Part shown: positions 43,122 to 51,708 of the stretch, piece after piece
How the letters are laid out: each line of letters begins with the position of its first letter
How positions within the stretch are numbered: the stretch's first letter is position 1
Assembly (NCBI RefSeq): GCF_000721605.1
Contig: NZ_JOIZ01000016.1
Span: 186,001-250,000, forward strand
Length of the DNA stretch: 64,000 bases
Direction of reading: 5' to 3'
From: Streptomyces sp. NRRL S-37
GTDB lineage: Bacteria; Actinomycetota; Actinomycetes; Streptomycetales; Streptomycetaceae
Translations under genes and position numbers: made by a program
Notes under the pieces: generated by a model
The model's input: the letters and a program-made list of their open reading frames with translations, nothing else
Databases searched by the model: none
What the model was told of the DNA's origin: nothing

Positions 43122-44804
43122 ATGAGCAGGACTCCCCCCACCTCCACCCCGCGGGCGGCCCGGCGCCTCCCGCTCGCCGCCGCGCTGCGCCTCGGGCGGC
43201 CCTCCGACATCTGGTTCAAGCCGGCCCTCAGCGTGGTCGCCGCGGTCGCGCCGCCCAGCCTGCTCCTGGTGGCCCTGGGCCGGCTCGACCTCGCGATGTA
43301 CACCATGGCGGGATCCCTGTGCGCCCTCTACGCCCACAACCGCCCGTACGCCGCCCGGGCCAGGGTGCTGGCGTGGGTGGTGCTCGGCATGCTCGGCGGC
43401 CTCGCCGTCTCCCTGGCCGCCGCCTCCCTCACCCGGAACGCCGTGGTCCTGGTCACCGTCGGCGCCGTCCTGGCCGCCGTGCAGAAGGCGCTGTGCGACG
43501 CCACCCGCGTCGGCCCGCCCGGCCATGTGATCCTCACCTTCGTCAGCTCCGCCTCGCTGTTCGTGCCGCAGACCCTCGGACAGGTCCCCGGCCATCTCGC
43601 GCTCGCCGCCGCGGCCGGTGTCTGGGCCTACCTGGTGGGCATGGCACCCGCCCCGCTCCGGCCGCACGGCCCCGAGCGCCGCGCCACCGCCCAGGCGCTG
43701 AACGCCGCCGCCGCGTACGCCGGGACCGGCGGCACCGGCGACGGTCACACCGGGGCCCGCGCCGCCGCCTACGCCGCCGTGCAGGCCGCCTGGCAGTCCC
43801 TGCTCTCCACCGGCGACCGGCCCTCCGCCACCCGCCGCGCCCTCGAACGGCTCGTCGTCCGCGCGGAGGTCGCGCTCGCCGCGCCCGCCGACGCCGACCC
43901 CGAACGCCTGCGCGCCTGGGCCGGCGCACTGCGCGGCACCGGCGCCGTCCCGCGCACCGACGACCCCCGCGCGGACGCCGCCGAACTCCTCGGGGTGGCC
44001 GCCGAGCGCGCCACCCCGCCACGCCCCCTGTGGACCAGGCTCGGCCCGCTCACCCCGATCGCCGTCCGCACCGCCCTCGGCTGCGCCCTCGCCGGCTACG
44101 CCTCCCTCGCCCTCGGCATCGGCCGCCCCTACTGGGCCCTGGTCACCGCGGCCTCGCTCTACCAGGCCAACGTCACCCTCACCTGGAACCGGGCCGTCCA
44201 GCGCGTCGCCGGCAACCTGGTCGGCGTGCTGCTCTTCGCCGCCCTCGTCCCCGTCGCCCACCTCGGCCCGCTCGCCCTCGTGCTCTGCTGCCTGCTGTGC
44301 AACTTCGGCGCCGAGGCGCTCATCGGCCGCAACTACTGGCTCGGCACCGTCTGCGTGACCCCGCTCGCGCTGCTCGTCACCGAGTTCGCCGGTTACCAGC
44401 GGCCCGGCGACCTGATCACCGAGCGCGCGGTGGACACCCTCGTCGGTGCCCTGGTCGGCTTCGCCGCCGCCGTGGCCGTCACCAACCGGCGGGCGGGCGA
44501 CCGCGTGGAGCGGGCGCTCACCACGGCCGACCGGGCACGCGAACACGCCGCGCGCCTCCTGGCCGGGCCCCGGCCCGCCCCCGCCGTCCTGGACGCGGCC
44601 CGCCGCGACCTCGCCGCCGCCCTGGTCGACCTGCGGGCCGCCGCCGACGCCGCGTCCGGCGAGTGGTGGCAGCGCGCACCGGCCCAGGAGCGGGTCGTGC
44701 TCGCCGAGCAGTCGGGACACCGTACGCTCGCGGCGACGGTACGACGCCAGGGACTGCTCCCGGACCCCGGCACGGGCACGAACACGGAGGACGTACGGCC
44801 ATGA
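43122..44804 (+). CDS. FUSC-family membrane protein (putative exporter)
   Basis: A 560-residue membrane protein with two blocks of transmembrane helices (about residues 35-175 and 310-470) and soluble helical regions after each, the FUSC layout. Second-block segments such as GRPYWALVTAASLYQANVTL and NRAVQRVAGNLVGVLLF match the family core. Members export aromatic acids or other toxic organics. The ATG lacks a ribosome site and probably begins a leaderless message. The MarR gene follows with an ATGA overlap, so a ligand-inducible efflux operon is likely. Confidence 0.83.
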   Translation: MSRTPPTSTPRAARRLPLAAALRLGRPSDIWFKPALSVVAAVAPPSLLLVALGRLDLAMYTMAGSLCALYAHNRPYAARARVLAWVVLGMLGGLAVSLAAASLTRNAVVLVTVGAVLAAVQKALCDATRVGPPGHVILTFVSSASLFVPQTLGQVPGHLALAAAAGVWAYLVGMAPAPLRPHGPERRATAQALNAAAAYAGTGGTGDGHTGARAAAYAAVQAAWQSLLSTGDRPSATRRALERLVVRAEVALAAPADADPERLRAWAGALRGTGAVPRTDDPRADAAELLGVAAERATPPRPLWTRLGPLTPIAVRTALGCALAGYASLALGIGRPYWALVTAASLYQANVTLTWNRAVQRVAGNLVGVLLFAALVPVAHLGPLALVLCCLLCNFGAEALIGRNYWLGTVCVTPLALLVTEFAGYQRPGDLITERAVDTLVGALVGFAAAVAVTNRRAGDRVERALTTADRAREHAARLLAGPRPAPAVLDAARRDLAAALVDLRAAADAASGEWWQRAPAQERVVLAEQSGHRTLAATVRRQGLLPDPGTGTNTEDVRP

Positions 44805-45382
44805 CGGCGACCGAGGGACCGGCGGCGGCCGGCGGCGAGCAACCGGAGACGGCCGACGGGGACGCGCCCGGCCGCTCGCGGGGCGACACCGTCGCCGCCG
44901 TGGTCCGGCAGTGGCGGGCCGTCCACCCCGGCCTCGACACCGGCCCCATGGAGGTCATCGGCCGCATCAACCGCTGCGCCGCCCTCCTCCAGCAGGCGGA
45001 GGACGCCCCGCTGCGCCGCGCCGGACTGACCCGCCCGGAGTTCGACCTGCTGGGCGCGCTGCGCCGCACCGGCCACGAACTGACACCCAGCGAGCTGGCC
45101 CGCGAGACCTTCTCCTCGGGCGCCGCCGTCACCAAACGCCTCAAGCAGCTCACCGAACGCGGACTGGTGGAACGCCGCGGCGACACCCGTGACCGCAGGG
45201 TCGCCCACGTCCGCCTCACCGACTCCGGACGCGACCTGGTCGACGGCATCCTGCCCGCGCAGCTCGCCTACGAGACCGCCGTCCTGTCCGGTCTGGACGG
45301 CCCGGAGCTCGGCGAGCTCGCCACCCTGCTCGGCGAGCTGCTCGGCCAGCTGGAAGGACGCCTGGGCGCGCTGCGGGCGTGA
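44801..45382 (+). CDS. MarR-family regulator
   Basis: A 193-residue regulator with a low-complexity N-terminus (about 30 residues) and a winged helix: LTRPEFDLLGALRRTG, LTPSELARETFSSGAAVTKR, VERRGDTRDRRVAHVRLTDSG (in parts). The DxRxxxxxLT wing signature is intact. MarR repressors usually control an adjacent efflux gene, here the overlapping FUSC gene upstream (ATGA). Autoregulation from the AT-rich promoter is likely. A hairpin follows the stop. Confidence 0.88.
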   Translation: MTATEGPAAAGGEQPETADGDAPGRSRGDTVAAVVRQWRAVHPGLDTGPMEVIGRINRCAALLQQAEDAPLRRAGLTRPEFDLLGALRRTGHELTPSELARETFSSGAAVTKRLKQLTERGLVERRGDTRDRRVAHVRLTDSGRDLVDGILPAQLAYETAVLSGLDGPELGELATLLGELLGQLEGRLGALRA

Positions 45383-45433
45383 CGGCCGCGGACCCGCCCC
45401 CGGCTCACCTTCCGTCCCTCCCGGCACGCCGAG

Positions 45434-45473
45434 CCCGGCCCCGGGCCCCGGCCCGGAACCGGCCGGGGCCGGG
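45434..45473. terminator. Hairpin between MarR and VOC genes
   Basis: CCCGGCCCCGG and CCGGGGCCGGG are perfect 11-bp arms with an 18-base loop, centred in the 101-bp gap between convergent genes. It probably terminates both. Confidence 0.65.
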
Positions 45474-45483
45474 CGCATGCCGC

Positions 45484-45888
45484 CTAGACGCCCGGCCGGT
45501 AGCGCAGCGGGTGCTCGGCCGGGATCTCGACCAGCACGATCGGTGTGCCGTCCGGGTCGGCGATCCACATCTCCAGCAGGCCCCACGGCTCCAGCACCGG
45601 CGGACGGACGATGTCGACGCCCCCGGCCGCCAGTTCCTCGTGCGCGGCCGCGATGTCCTCGACCTGGAGCCACAGCCGTACGTCCGGGGACGAGGACGGC
45701 GGCGAGGAGGGCTCCGCGCGGCCCGAGAGTTCCAGGAACCCCCCGCCGAGGAAGTAGACGGTGCCGCGTTCCGGTCCGGTGCCGAACTCGCGGTGGACGG
45801 CGAGGCCCAGCCGCTCCCCGTAGAAGGCGCGGGAGCGGTCGGGGTCGGTGGGGCGGAGCAGGACGCGGCTGCTCAGTACGTGCACCAT
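45484..45888 (-). CDS. VOC-superfamily (glyoxalase-fold) protein
   Basis: A 134-residue vicinal-oxygen-chelate protein with two beta-alpha-beta-beta-beta halves: VLLRPTDPDRSRAFYGERLG in the first and VEDIAAAHEELAAGGVDI with IADPDGTPIVLVEI in the second. Candidate metal ligands include the N-terminal His and the C-terminal Glu. Such proteins bind or modify small molecules, including antibiotics and electrophiles; the substrate is unknown. Divergent from the GNAT gene across 76 bases. The ribosome site is weak. Confidence 0.8.
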   Translation of the reverse strand: MVHVLSSRVLLRPTDPDRSRAFYGERLGLAVHREFGTGPERGTVYFLGGGFLELSGRAEPSSPPSSSPDVRLWLQVEDIAAAHEELAAGGVDIVRPPVLEPWGLLEMWIADPDGTPIVLVEIPAEHPLRYRPGV

Positions 45889-45964
45889 GCGGCCGAGCGT
45901 AGTGGCCGGGTTAGTCTCGTTCCCGCCCGAGCCACGCCGGAAGGCGCCCAGGAGAACCGGAGAC

Positions 45965-46513
45965 ATGCCCATGGAATCCGCCACCGACACCGCACTGACC
46001 TTCCGCGACGCGACCGACGCCGACGTGGACGCCCTCGTCGCGCTGATCCAGTCGGCGTACCGGGGCGAGTCCAGCAGGGCAGGGTGGACCACCGAGGCGG
46101 ACATCCTCCAGGGGCAGCGGACCGACCCGGAGGGCGTGCTGGAGGTCATCAAGGCGCCGGACAGCAGGCTGCTCACGGTGGAGCGCGCCGGGCGCGTGGT
46201 CGCCTGCTGCCAGCTGGAACACCGCGGCGCGCACGCCTACTTCGGGATGTTCGCGGTCAGCCCCGCCCTCCAGGGCGCCGGACTCGGCAGGACGGTCATC
46301 GCGGAGGCGGAACGCCAGGCCCGTGAGACCTGGGGCGTGAGCGAGATGCACATGACGGTGATCTCCGTGCGGGAGGACCTGATCGCCTGGTACGAGCGGC
46401 GCGGCTACCGCCGTACGGGACGGATGACGCCCTTCCCGTACGGCGACGAGCGCTTCGGCATTCCGCAGCGGGACGACCTGGAGTTCGAGCTGCTGGTGAA
46501 GGAGCTGGTCTGA
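45965..46513 (+). CDS. GNAT-family N-acetyltransferase
   Basis: A 182-residue acetyltransferase. The acetyl-CoA loop is in FAVSPALQGAGLGRTVIAEAE (QGAGLG pattern), and the C-terminal strand WYERRGYRRTGRM is typical of GNATs. It should transfer an acetyl group from acetyl-CoA to an amine; the acceptor is unknown. Two ATG codons lie two codons apart; the first is used, with AGGAGA upstream. The stop is only four bases from the convergent phosphodiesterase gene. Confidence 0.86.
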   Translation: MPMESATDTALTFRDATDADVDALVALIQSAYRGESSRAGWTTEADILQGQRTDPEGVLEVIKAPDSRLLTVERAGRVVACCQLEHRGAHAYFGMFAVSPALQGAGLGRTVIAEAERQARETWGVSEMHMTVISVREDLIAWYERRGYRRTGRMTPFPYGDERFGIPQRDDLEFELLVKELV

Positions 46514-46517
46514 CGGC

Positions 46518-47201
46518 TCACGCCGTGAAGCGGCCGGTGCGCTTGATCTCCGGGTAGTCGGTGGTGGCACCGTCGAGTCCCAGGGCCCGCACCAGTCTGA
46601 GGTGGTCCTGGGTGTTCACCACCCAGCCGATGATCCGCAGCCCGGCCTTCCGCGCCTGCTCCACGGTCTCCAGGGTGAGCCGGCGGATGTCGAGACAGAC
46701 GGTCGATGCCCCGGCCGCGACCGCCCGCTCCACGATGCCGGTGTCGTACCGGCTCGCGATGAGCGCCGTACGGACGCCGGGCACCAGGCGGGCGGTCTCC
46801 GCGATCGCCTCGTCGTGGAACGAGGACACCTCGACCCGCTCGGCCAGGTCCCGTCCGTTCATCACCTCGGCCAGGGCGCGGGCGGCCTGGACGTCCTTGA
46901 TCTCGGCCTGGAGCGGCGCCCGGACGGCGTCGAGCACCTCCTCGAAGACGGGAACCCGCTCGCCCCGCCCGGCGTCCAGGGCACGCAGCTCGGCGAGGGT
47001 CTTGTCGGCGATCGCGCCCGTGCCGTCCGTGGTGCGGTCCACCTCCGTGTCGTGCATGACGACGAGCGCGCCGTCCTTGCTCAGGTGCAGGTCGAGTTCG
47101 ATGACGTCGAGTCCCGCCTCCTGGGCGGCGACGAAGGACCGGAGGGTGTTCTCGGGCTCGACACCCATGACTCCGCGGTGACCGATGGTGAGGAAGTTCA
47201 A
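46518..47201 (-). CDS. Glycerophosphodiester phosphodiesterase
   Basis: A 227-residue cytoplasmic GDPD with a TIM-barrel fold. IGHRGVMGVEPENTL holds the catalytic His and metal-binding Glu, and VIELDLHLSKDGALVVMHD holds the acid ligands and second His. It hydrolyses glycerophosphodiesters from phospholipid turnover to glycerol-3-phosphate and an alcohol. No signal peptide, so intracellular. ATG start, with a 253-bp divergent gap before the DUF6421 gene. Confidence 0.9.
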   Translation of the reverse strand: MNFLTIGHRGVMGVEPENTLRSFVAAQEAGLDVIELDLHLSKDGALVVMHDTEVDRTTDGTGAIADKTLAELRALDAGRGERVPVFEEVLDAVRAPLQAEIKDVQAARALAEVMNGRDLAERVEVSSFHDEAIAETARLVPGVRTALIASRYDTGIVERAVAAGASTVCLDIRRLTLETVEQARKAGLRIIGWVVNTQDHLRLVRALGLDGATTDYPEIKRTGRFTA

Positions 47202-47365
47202 GATCCGACTCGCTTCCGTCGACGGCGGCGGGGGGCCGCGTCCCTACGGCCCTCCTGGACCGTATCGCCTGTGCCCGCCGCGTCCAGAGGCTGAACCCGG
47301 ATCGCAGACACCGCCGCCCACCCCGGTGGCACACAGGAAAAAATGCGGTGAAGCCCGGGGTGAGG

Positions 47366-47380
47366 CAGGATAATTTCCTG
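47366..47380. promoter_or_regulatory. Short AT-centred palindrome upstream of the DUF6421 operon
   Basis: CAGGA-TAATT-TCCTG is a perfect 5-bp dyad in an AT-rich patch about 80 bases upstream of the DUF6421 start and about 165 bases upstream of the phosphodiesterase start. It could be an operator for either divergent transcript. Confidence 0.35.
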
Positions 47381-47454
47381 AGGTGTCCCTTGCTGGGAGA
47401 AACCCCATATGTATACGGTCCTCTTACGCGAGGTTCTCCTGTGGAGGATGGGAC

Positions 47455-48852
47455 ATGACGGAAATTCTTGTGCAGGTGGGTGCCGAGGGACAGGTTCCTC
47501 CGGCGACCAGGGTGGTGGAGCACCCGGCATGGCCCGTGCTCAAGGATGCCGTGGAGCGGATCCGGCCCTGGCAGTCCAAGGACGGCTCGATCGACTTCGA
47601 CGCCGACGGAGCCCCGGACCGCGCCGACGCCGAGCGCGCGGTGCGCACCGTGACCGGTGCCGTCGAAGAGCTCTCCCCGCTGCTCCCGCACGACCGCGCC
47701 TACCACGAGGCCCTGGCCGAGGACCTGGCCCGCTGGGCCGAGGGCGGCTTCGAGGTGCCCGACTTCCTCGACTCGCTGCTGGCCTTCCAGCCGGCCGCGA
47801 ACCGCGTGGACGGCCTCCAGCACCTGGTGGTCTTCCCGATGTACACGCAGAACGGCAACCCCGACCGCAACCTCGAGGCGGTCGTCCTGCGCATGGTCTG
47901 GCCCGACTGGCTGGCCGAACTGGAGCGCACCCGCTACGACAACCCGCTGTTCTGCGGCATCACCTTCGAGGACTTCACCGCGGGCTACGACACCAACTCC
48001 GCGGTCCTCTTCCCCGAGACCATCGCCGTGCGCGAGGCCCCCGAGCGCTTCACCTGGGGCGGCATCTTCTGCGACCGCGAAGCCGCCCGCTTCCGGCGGG
48101 TCACCGAGGCCGCGGTCGACGTCCTGGGCCTGGAGCTGCCCGAGGACGTCGCCGCGATGGTGCACGACCAGAAGCGCTGCGAAGAGGCGTTCGTGCTCTG
48201 GGACATGGTCCACGACCGCACCCACAGCCACGGCGACCTGCCGTTCGACCCGTTCATGATCAAGCAGCGCCAGCCGTTCTGGATGTACGGCCTGGAGGAG
48301 CTGCGCTGTGACCTCACCGCCTTCAAGGAGGCCGTGAAGCTGGCCGGCGACGGCGTCCCGCAGGCCCGTGACGTGCAGGTCGCGGTGCTCTTCGACCGGA
48401 TGTTCCGCTTCCCCGTCACCGGCGCGCGCGTACGCAACTACGACGGCCTCGGCGGCCAGCTCCTCTTCGCCTACCTGCACAAGCACGATGTCGTCCGCTG
48501 GACCGACAACAAGCTCTCCATCGACTGGGAGCGCGCCCCGCGGGTCACCAACCAGCTGTGCGCCGAGATCGAGACGCTGTACCGCGACGGCATCGACCGC
48601 CCCAAGCTCGTCCACTGGTTCGCCGGGTACGAGCTGGTCTCCTCCTACCTCTCCCCGCACCCGGGCTCCACGTGGGCCAAGGGCCCTGACGCCCTCGACC
48701 TGACGCAGCCGCCGCGCAAGCTCGTCGACGACGTGCTTCCGGACGAGTTTCCGCTGAGCATGTTCTATGAGGCACTGTCCAAGAAGCTGAAGAACGTGAT
48801 CGCCTCGACCAAGGGCATCACGGCGGACGGTGCCGAGCGGGTCGCCGCGTGA
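47455..48852 (+). CDS. DUF6421 family protein
   Basis: A 465-residue soluble protein of an actinobacterial family without known function. Conserved-looking parts include VVFPMYTQNGNPDRNLEAVV, FTWGGIFCDREAARF, LWDMVHDRTHSHGDLPFDPF and VHWFAGYELVSSYLSPHPGS. The HDRTHSHGDLPFD stretch, rich in His and Asp, could be a metal site (inference). ATG start with GGAGGATGG upstream. It heads an operon with an SDR enzyme (38 bases on) and threonine aldolase, so an amino-acid or small-molecule pathway is possible. Confidence 0.8.
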   Translation: MTEILVQVGAEGQVPPATRVVEHPAWPVLKDAVERIRPWQSKDGSIDFDADGAPDRADAERAVRTVTGAVEELSPLLPHDRAYHEALAEDLARWAEGGFEVPDFLDSLLAFQPAANRVDGLQHLVVFPMYTQNGNPDRNLEAVVLRMVWPDWLAELERTRYDNPLFCGITFEDFTAGYDTNSAVLFPETIAVREAPERFTWGGIFCDREAARFRRVTEAAVDVLGLELPEDVAAMVHDQKRCEEAFVLWDMVHDRTHSHGDLPFDPFMIKQRQPFWMYGLEELRCDLTAFKEAVKLAGDGVPQARDVQVAVLFDRMFRFPVTGARVRNYDGLGGQLLFAYLHKHDVVRWTDNKLSIDWERAPRVTNQLCAEIETLYRDGIDRPKLVHWFAGYELVSSYLSPHPGSTWAKGPDALDLTQPPRKLVDDVLPDEFPLSMFYEALSKKLKNVIASTKGITADGAERVAA

Positions 48853-48890
48853 GCGATCGCCGGACCACAACTGCTCAGGAGGCGGGAACC

Positions 48891-49637
48891 ATGGGGAACG
48901 GGGCGCTCGACGGTGCGGTGATCGCGGTGGCCGGAGCGGGGGGACCCGCGGGCCGGGCGGCACTGCTCAGGCTGGCCGAGGCGGGGGCGACCGTCGTCGG
49001 CTCGGACAACGACCCGGAGCGGCTGGCGGAGGCCGTGGACGCGGCGCGCTACGCGCACGGCGGCGCCACCGTCACCGGTGACACGGTCGACCTGCTCGAC
49101 CTGCACTCCACCCGCGAGTGGGCCGCCCGCACCGAGAAGGAGTTCGGCCGGATCGACGGCCTGGTCCACCTCGTCGGCGGCTGGCGCGGCAGCGAGACCT
49201 TCACCAAGACCAGCCTGGACGACTGGGACTTCCTGGAGCTGCTGCTGGTGCGCACCGTGCAGCACACCTCCCTCGCCTTCCACGAGGCGCTCCAGCGCAG
49301 CGACCGCGGCCGGTACGTCCTGATCAGCGCGGCCGGCGCCACCAGGCCCACCGCGGGCAACGCCGCCTACGCCGCCGGCAAGGCCGCCGCCGAGGCGTGG
49401 ACGCTGGCCATGGCCGACTACTTCCGCAAGGCCGGGGGTGAGCGGGGGCCGACGTCGGCGGCTGCGATCCTGGTGGTGAAGGCGCTGGTGCACGACGCGA
49501 TGCGCGCCGACCGCCCCAACGCGAAGTTCGCGGGCTTCACGGACGTCAAGGACCTGGCCGAGGCCATCGTCGGCGTCTGGGACAAGCCCGCCGCGGAAGT
49601 GAACGGAAACCGTCTGTGGCTGACCGAGAAGCCGTGA
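48891..49637 (+). CDS. Short-chain dehydrogenase/reductase
   Basis: A 248-residue NAD(P)-dependent enzyme. The cofactor loop reads AVAGAGGPAGRAALL, close to TGxxxGxG; VHLVGGWRG corresponds to the NNAG region; the catalytic Ser is in LISAAGATRP and the YxxxK pair in AAYAAGKAAAEAW. The Tyr-Lys pair is present, so it should be active. The ATG start has AGGAGG nine bases upstream; an earlier GTG overlapping the previous stop is less likely. The next gene overlaps its stop (GTGA). Confidence 0.87.
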   Translation: MGNGALDGAVIAVAGAGGPAGRAALLRLAEAGATVVGSDNDPERLAEAVDAARYAHGGATVTGDTVDLLDLHSTREWAARTEKEFGRIDGLVHLVGGWRGSETFTKTSLDDWDFLELLLVRTVQHTSLAFHEALQRSDRGRYVLISAAGATRPTAGNAAYAAGKAAAEAWTLAMADYFRKAGGERGPTSAAAILVVKALVHDAMRADRPNAKFAGFTDVKDLAEAIVGVWDKPAAEVNGNRLWLTEKP

Positions 49638-50704
49638 ACCCACCGAGGACCGACGCGCGTCGTCATCACGACCCGGACGTCCGCGGTTTCGCCAGCGACA
49701 ACTACGCCGGGGTCCACCCGGAGGTGCTCGCCGCCCTGGCCCTGGCCAACGGCGGGCACCAGGTCGCGTACGGCGAGGACGCGTACACCGAGAACCTCCA
49801 GCAGGTGATCCGCAGCCACTTCGGCCCCACCGCCGAGGCGTTCCCGGTGTTCAACGGCACCGGTGCCAACGTCGTCGCGCTCCAGGCGGTCACCGACCGC
49901 TGGGGCGCGGTGATCTGCGCCGAGAGCGCCCACATCAACGTGGACGAGGGCGGCGCCCCGGAGCGGGTCGGCGGCATCAAGCTGCTCACCGTGCCCACCC
50001 CGGACGGCAAGCTCACCCCCGAGCTGATCGACCGGCAGGCGTACGGCTGGGACGACGAGCACCGCGCGATGCCGCAGGTGGTCTCCATAGCCCAGACCAC
50101 CGAGCTGGGCACCGTGTACACCCCGGACGAGATCCGCGCCATCTGCGAGCACGCCCACGCGCACGGCATGAAGGTGCACGTCGACGGCTCCCGGCTGGCC
50201 AACGCCGCCGCCACGCTGGACGTGCCGCTGCGCACCTTCACCAACGCGGTCGGCGTCGACCTGCTCTCGCTGGGCGGCACCAAGAACGGCGCCCTGTTCG
50301 GCGAGGCGGTCGTGGTGCTGAACCCGGACGGCATCCGGCACCTGAGGCACCTGCGCAAGCTGTCCATGCAGCTCGCGTCCAAGATGCGCTTCGTCTCGGT
50401 GCAGCTGGAGGCCCTGCTCGCCCGTGACCTGTGGCTGCGCAGCGCCCGGCACGCCAACGAGATGGCCCAGCGCCTGGCCGAGGGCGTGCGCGCCGTGCAC
50501 GGCGTGGAGATCCTCTACCCGGTCCAGGCCAACGCGGTCTTCGCACGGCTGCCGCACGACGTGAGCGAACGCCTGCAGAAGCGGTTCCGCTTCTACTTCT
50601 GGGACGAGGCGGCCGGCGACGTCCGCTGGATGTGCGCCTTCGACACCACCGAGGACGACGTGGACGTGTTCGTGGCCGCACTCAAGGAGGAGATGGCCCG
50701 CTAG
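49634..50704 (+). CDS. ltaE: Low-specificity L-threonine aldolase
   Basis: A 356-residue PLP enzyme that splits L-threonine or allo-threonine to glycine and acetaldehyde. The PLP lysine is in LSLGGTKNGALFG (about residue 216); FASDNYAGVHPEVL at the start, FNGTGANVVALQA and VHVDGSRLANAA, with the PLP-contacting Asp, are all present. The GTG start overlaps the SDR stop by four bases, so the enzyme is coupled to it. Together with the SDR gene it may interconvert a hydroxy-amino acid and a keto compound (inference). Confidence 0.9.
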   Translation: MNPPRTDARRHHDPDVRGFASDNYAGVHPEVLAALALANGGHQVAYGEDAYTENLQQVIRSHFGPTAEAFPVFNGTGANVVALQAVTDRWGAVICAESAHINVDEGGAPERVGGIKLLTVPTPDGKLTPELIDRQAYGWDDEHRAMPQVVSIAQTTELGTVYTPDEIRAICEHAHAHGMKVHVDGSRLANAAATLDVPLRTFTNAVGVDLLSLGGTKNGALFGEAVVVLNPDGIRHLRHLRKLSMQLASKMRFVSVQLEALLARDLWLRSARHANEMAQRLAEGVRAVHGVEILYPVQANAVFARLPHDVSERLQKRFRFYFWDEAAGDVRWMCAFDTTEDDVDVFVAALKEEMAR

Positions 50705-50741
50705 CGGTGCATGCATAGGTATGCGGTCGACCGGAAATGCA

Positions 50742-50771
50742 TTGACTGCCGGTCGGTCGCGTACTTATGCT
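50742..50771 (+). promoter_or_regulatory. Promoter of the transglutaminase-like gene, probably leaderless
   Basis: TTGACT (50742-50747) and TATGCT (50766-50771) are separated by 18 bases, a good housekeeping-type promoter. The expected transcription start falls at about 50778-50780, on the A of the ATG, and no Shine-Dalgarno sequence is present. Confidence 0.55.
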
Positions 50772-50779
50772 CTGACGGC

Positions 50780-51373
50780 ATGCAGCTGATCCAGGAAAAC
50801 CCGGACCTCTCCGCCTATCTGGTCGCCGACGAGGCGATCGACCATCACCATCCGCTGGTCCGCGAGACGGCGGCGCGGCTTGCCGCAGGAGTGGCCGACT
50901 CGTATGAATATGCGCGGGTGGCCTTCGAGTTCGTGCGCGACACCATCCCGCACTCCCAGGACTCCGGCGATCCCCGGGTCACCTGGCGCGCCTCCGACGT
51001 CCTGGAGCAGCGCACCGGCGTCTGCTACGCCAAGGCCCACGCGCTGGCCGCGCTGCTGCGGGCCGAGGACATCCCGACCGCGCTGTGCTACCAGAATCTC
51101 GGCGTCGTGCACGGCCTGGTCGCCGTGCGGTTCCGCGGTACCTGGCACCGGCAGGACCCGCGGGGCAACAAGCCCGGGGTGGACGCGCGGTTCTCCCTGG
51201 ACGGCGAGCGGCTGGCCTTCGCTCCCGATCCGGCGTCCGGCGAGACCGACCACCCGGTCCTGTACGCCGCGCCGCACCCGGTCGTACTGAACGCCCTGAG
51301 GTCCGCCCCCGACCGCCCGCACCTGTGGCGGACGCTCCCCACCGTACTGGGAGACGAGAGCAGCCTGCCGTAA
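50780..51373 (+). CDS. Transglutaminase-like cysteine protease-fold protein
   Basis: A 197-residue protein with the transglutaminase core triad in order: Cys82 (RTGVCYAKAHALAALLR), His111 (LGVVHGLVAVRF) and Asp126 (TWHRQDPRGN). Preceding helices (YEYARVAFEFVRDTI) fit the family. It could act as a cysteine protease or transamidase; the substrate is unknown. I start at MQLIQENPDL because a promoter lies directly upstream and the 23 codons before it would start ahead of the -10. Its stop is three bases from a tandem repeat. Confidence 0.82.
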   Translation: MQLIQENPDLSAYLVADEAIDHHHPLVRETAARLAAGVADSYEYARVAFEFVRDTIPHSQDSGDPRVTWRASDVLEQRTGVCYAKAHALAALLRAEDIPTALCYQNLGVVHGLVAVRFRGTWHRQDPRGNKPGVDARFSLDGERLAFAPDPASGETDHPVLYAAPHPVVLNALRSAPDRPHLWRTLPTVLGDESSLP

Positions 51374-51375
51374 CC

Positions 51376-51463
51376 GCCGTAGCTGCGGGCAGTCGCACCG
51401 ACGTACTGCCGTAGCTGCGGGCAGTCGCACCGACGTACTGCCGTAGCTGCGGGCAGTCGTGCC
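51376..51463. repeat. 32-bp tandem repeat, 2.75 copies
   Basis: The unit GCCGTAGCTGCGGGCAGTCG-CACCGACGTACT occurs twice in full (51376-51407, 51408-51439) and a third time for 24 bases, where CGCACC becomes CGTGCC. The copies are identical except at that end. It begins three bases past the transglutaminase stop. The third copy runs into the dispersed repeat that follows. Confidence 0.88.
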
Positions 51464-51669
51464 TCCCCCAGTGCCTTAAGGGCCTGGGAGGTACCCCCAG
51501 GGCGGCACGGGTGGGCGCAGCGGCACCCAGCAAGCGCCGGCGGTGTTGGTGCGGGCCGGGAGGAACAGCGCAGCCCGGCGCTGACGGGGTGCCGTCGCGC
51601 CCACCCTCCCCCACTCTCGGCTTCGCTCGAGCGGAGGGACCCCCATCGCCCTGCGGCACGACTGCCCGC
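51449..51669. repeat. Dispersed intergenic repeat, copy B (rearranged)
   Basis: Module 2 of the copy at 41230-41343 is present here inverted (51449-51517, starting GCGGGCAGTCGTGCCTCC and ending CGGCACGGGTGGGCG). About 88 bases later module 1 appears in direct orientation (CTCCCCCACTCTCGGCTTCG, 51606-51647), again followed by GGCACGACTGCCCGCGG. The 335-bp gap between the transglutaminase and PlsC genes is filled almost entirely by this element and the tandem repeat; no gene is seen. Confidence 0.75.
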
Positions 51670-51708
51670 GGAGAGCGGGCAGATGCGGCGCGGCCGGCCG
51701 CGGTGGTG

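Noticed and set aside
51376..51463. Tandem repeats as a possible CRISPR array
   Set aside because: Units are directly adjacent with no variable spacers and no cas genes nearby.
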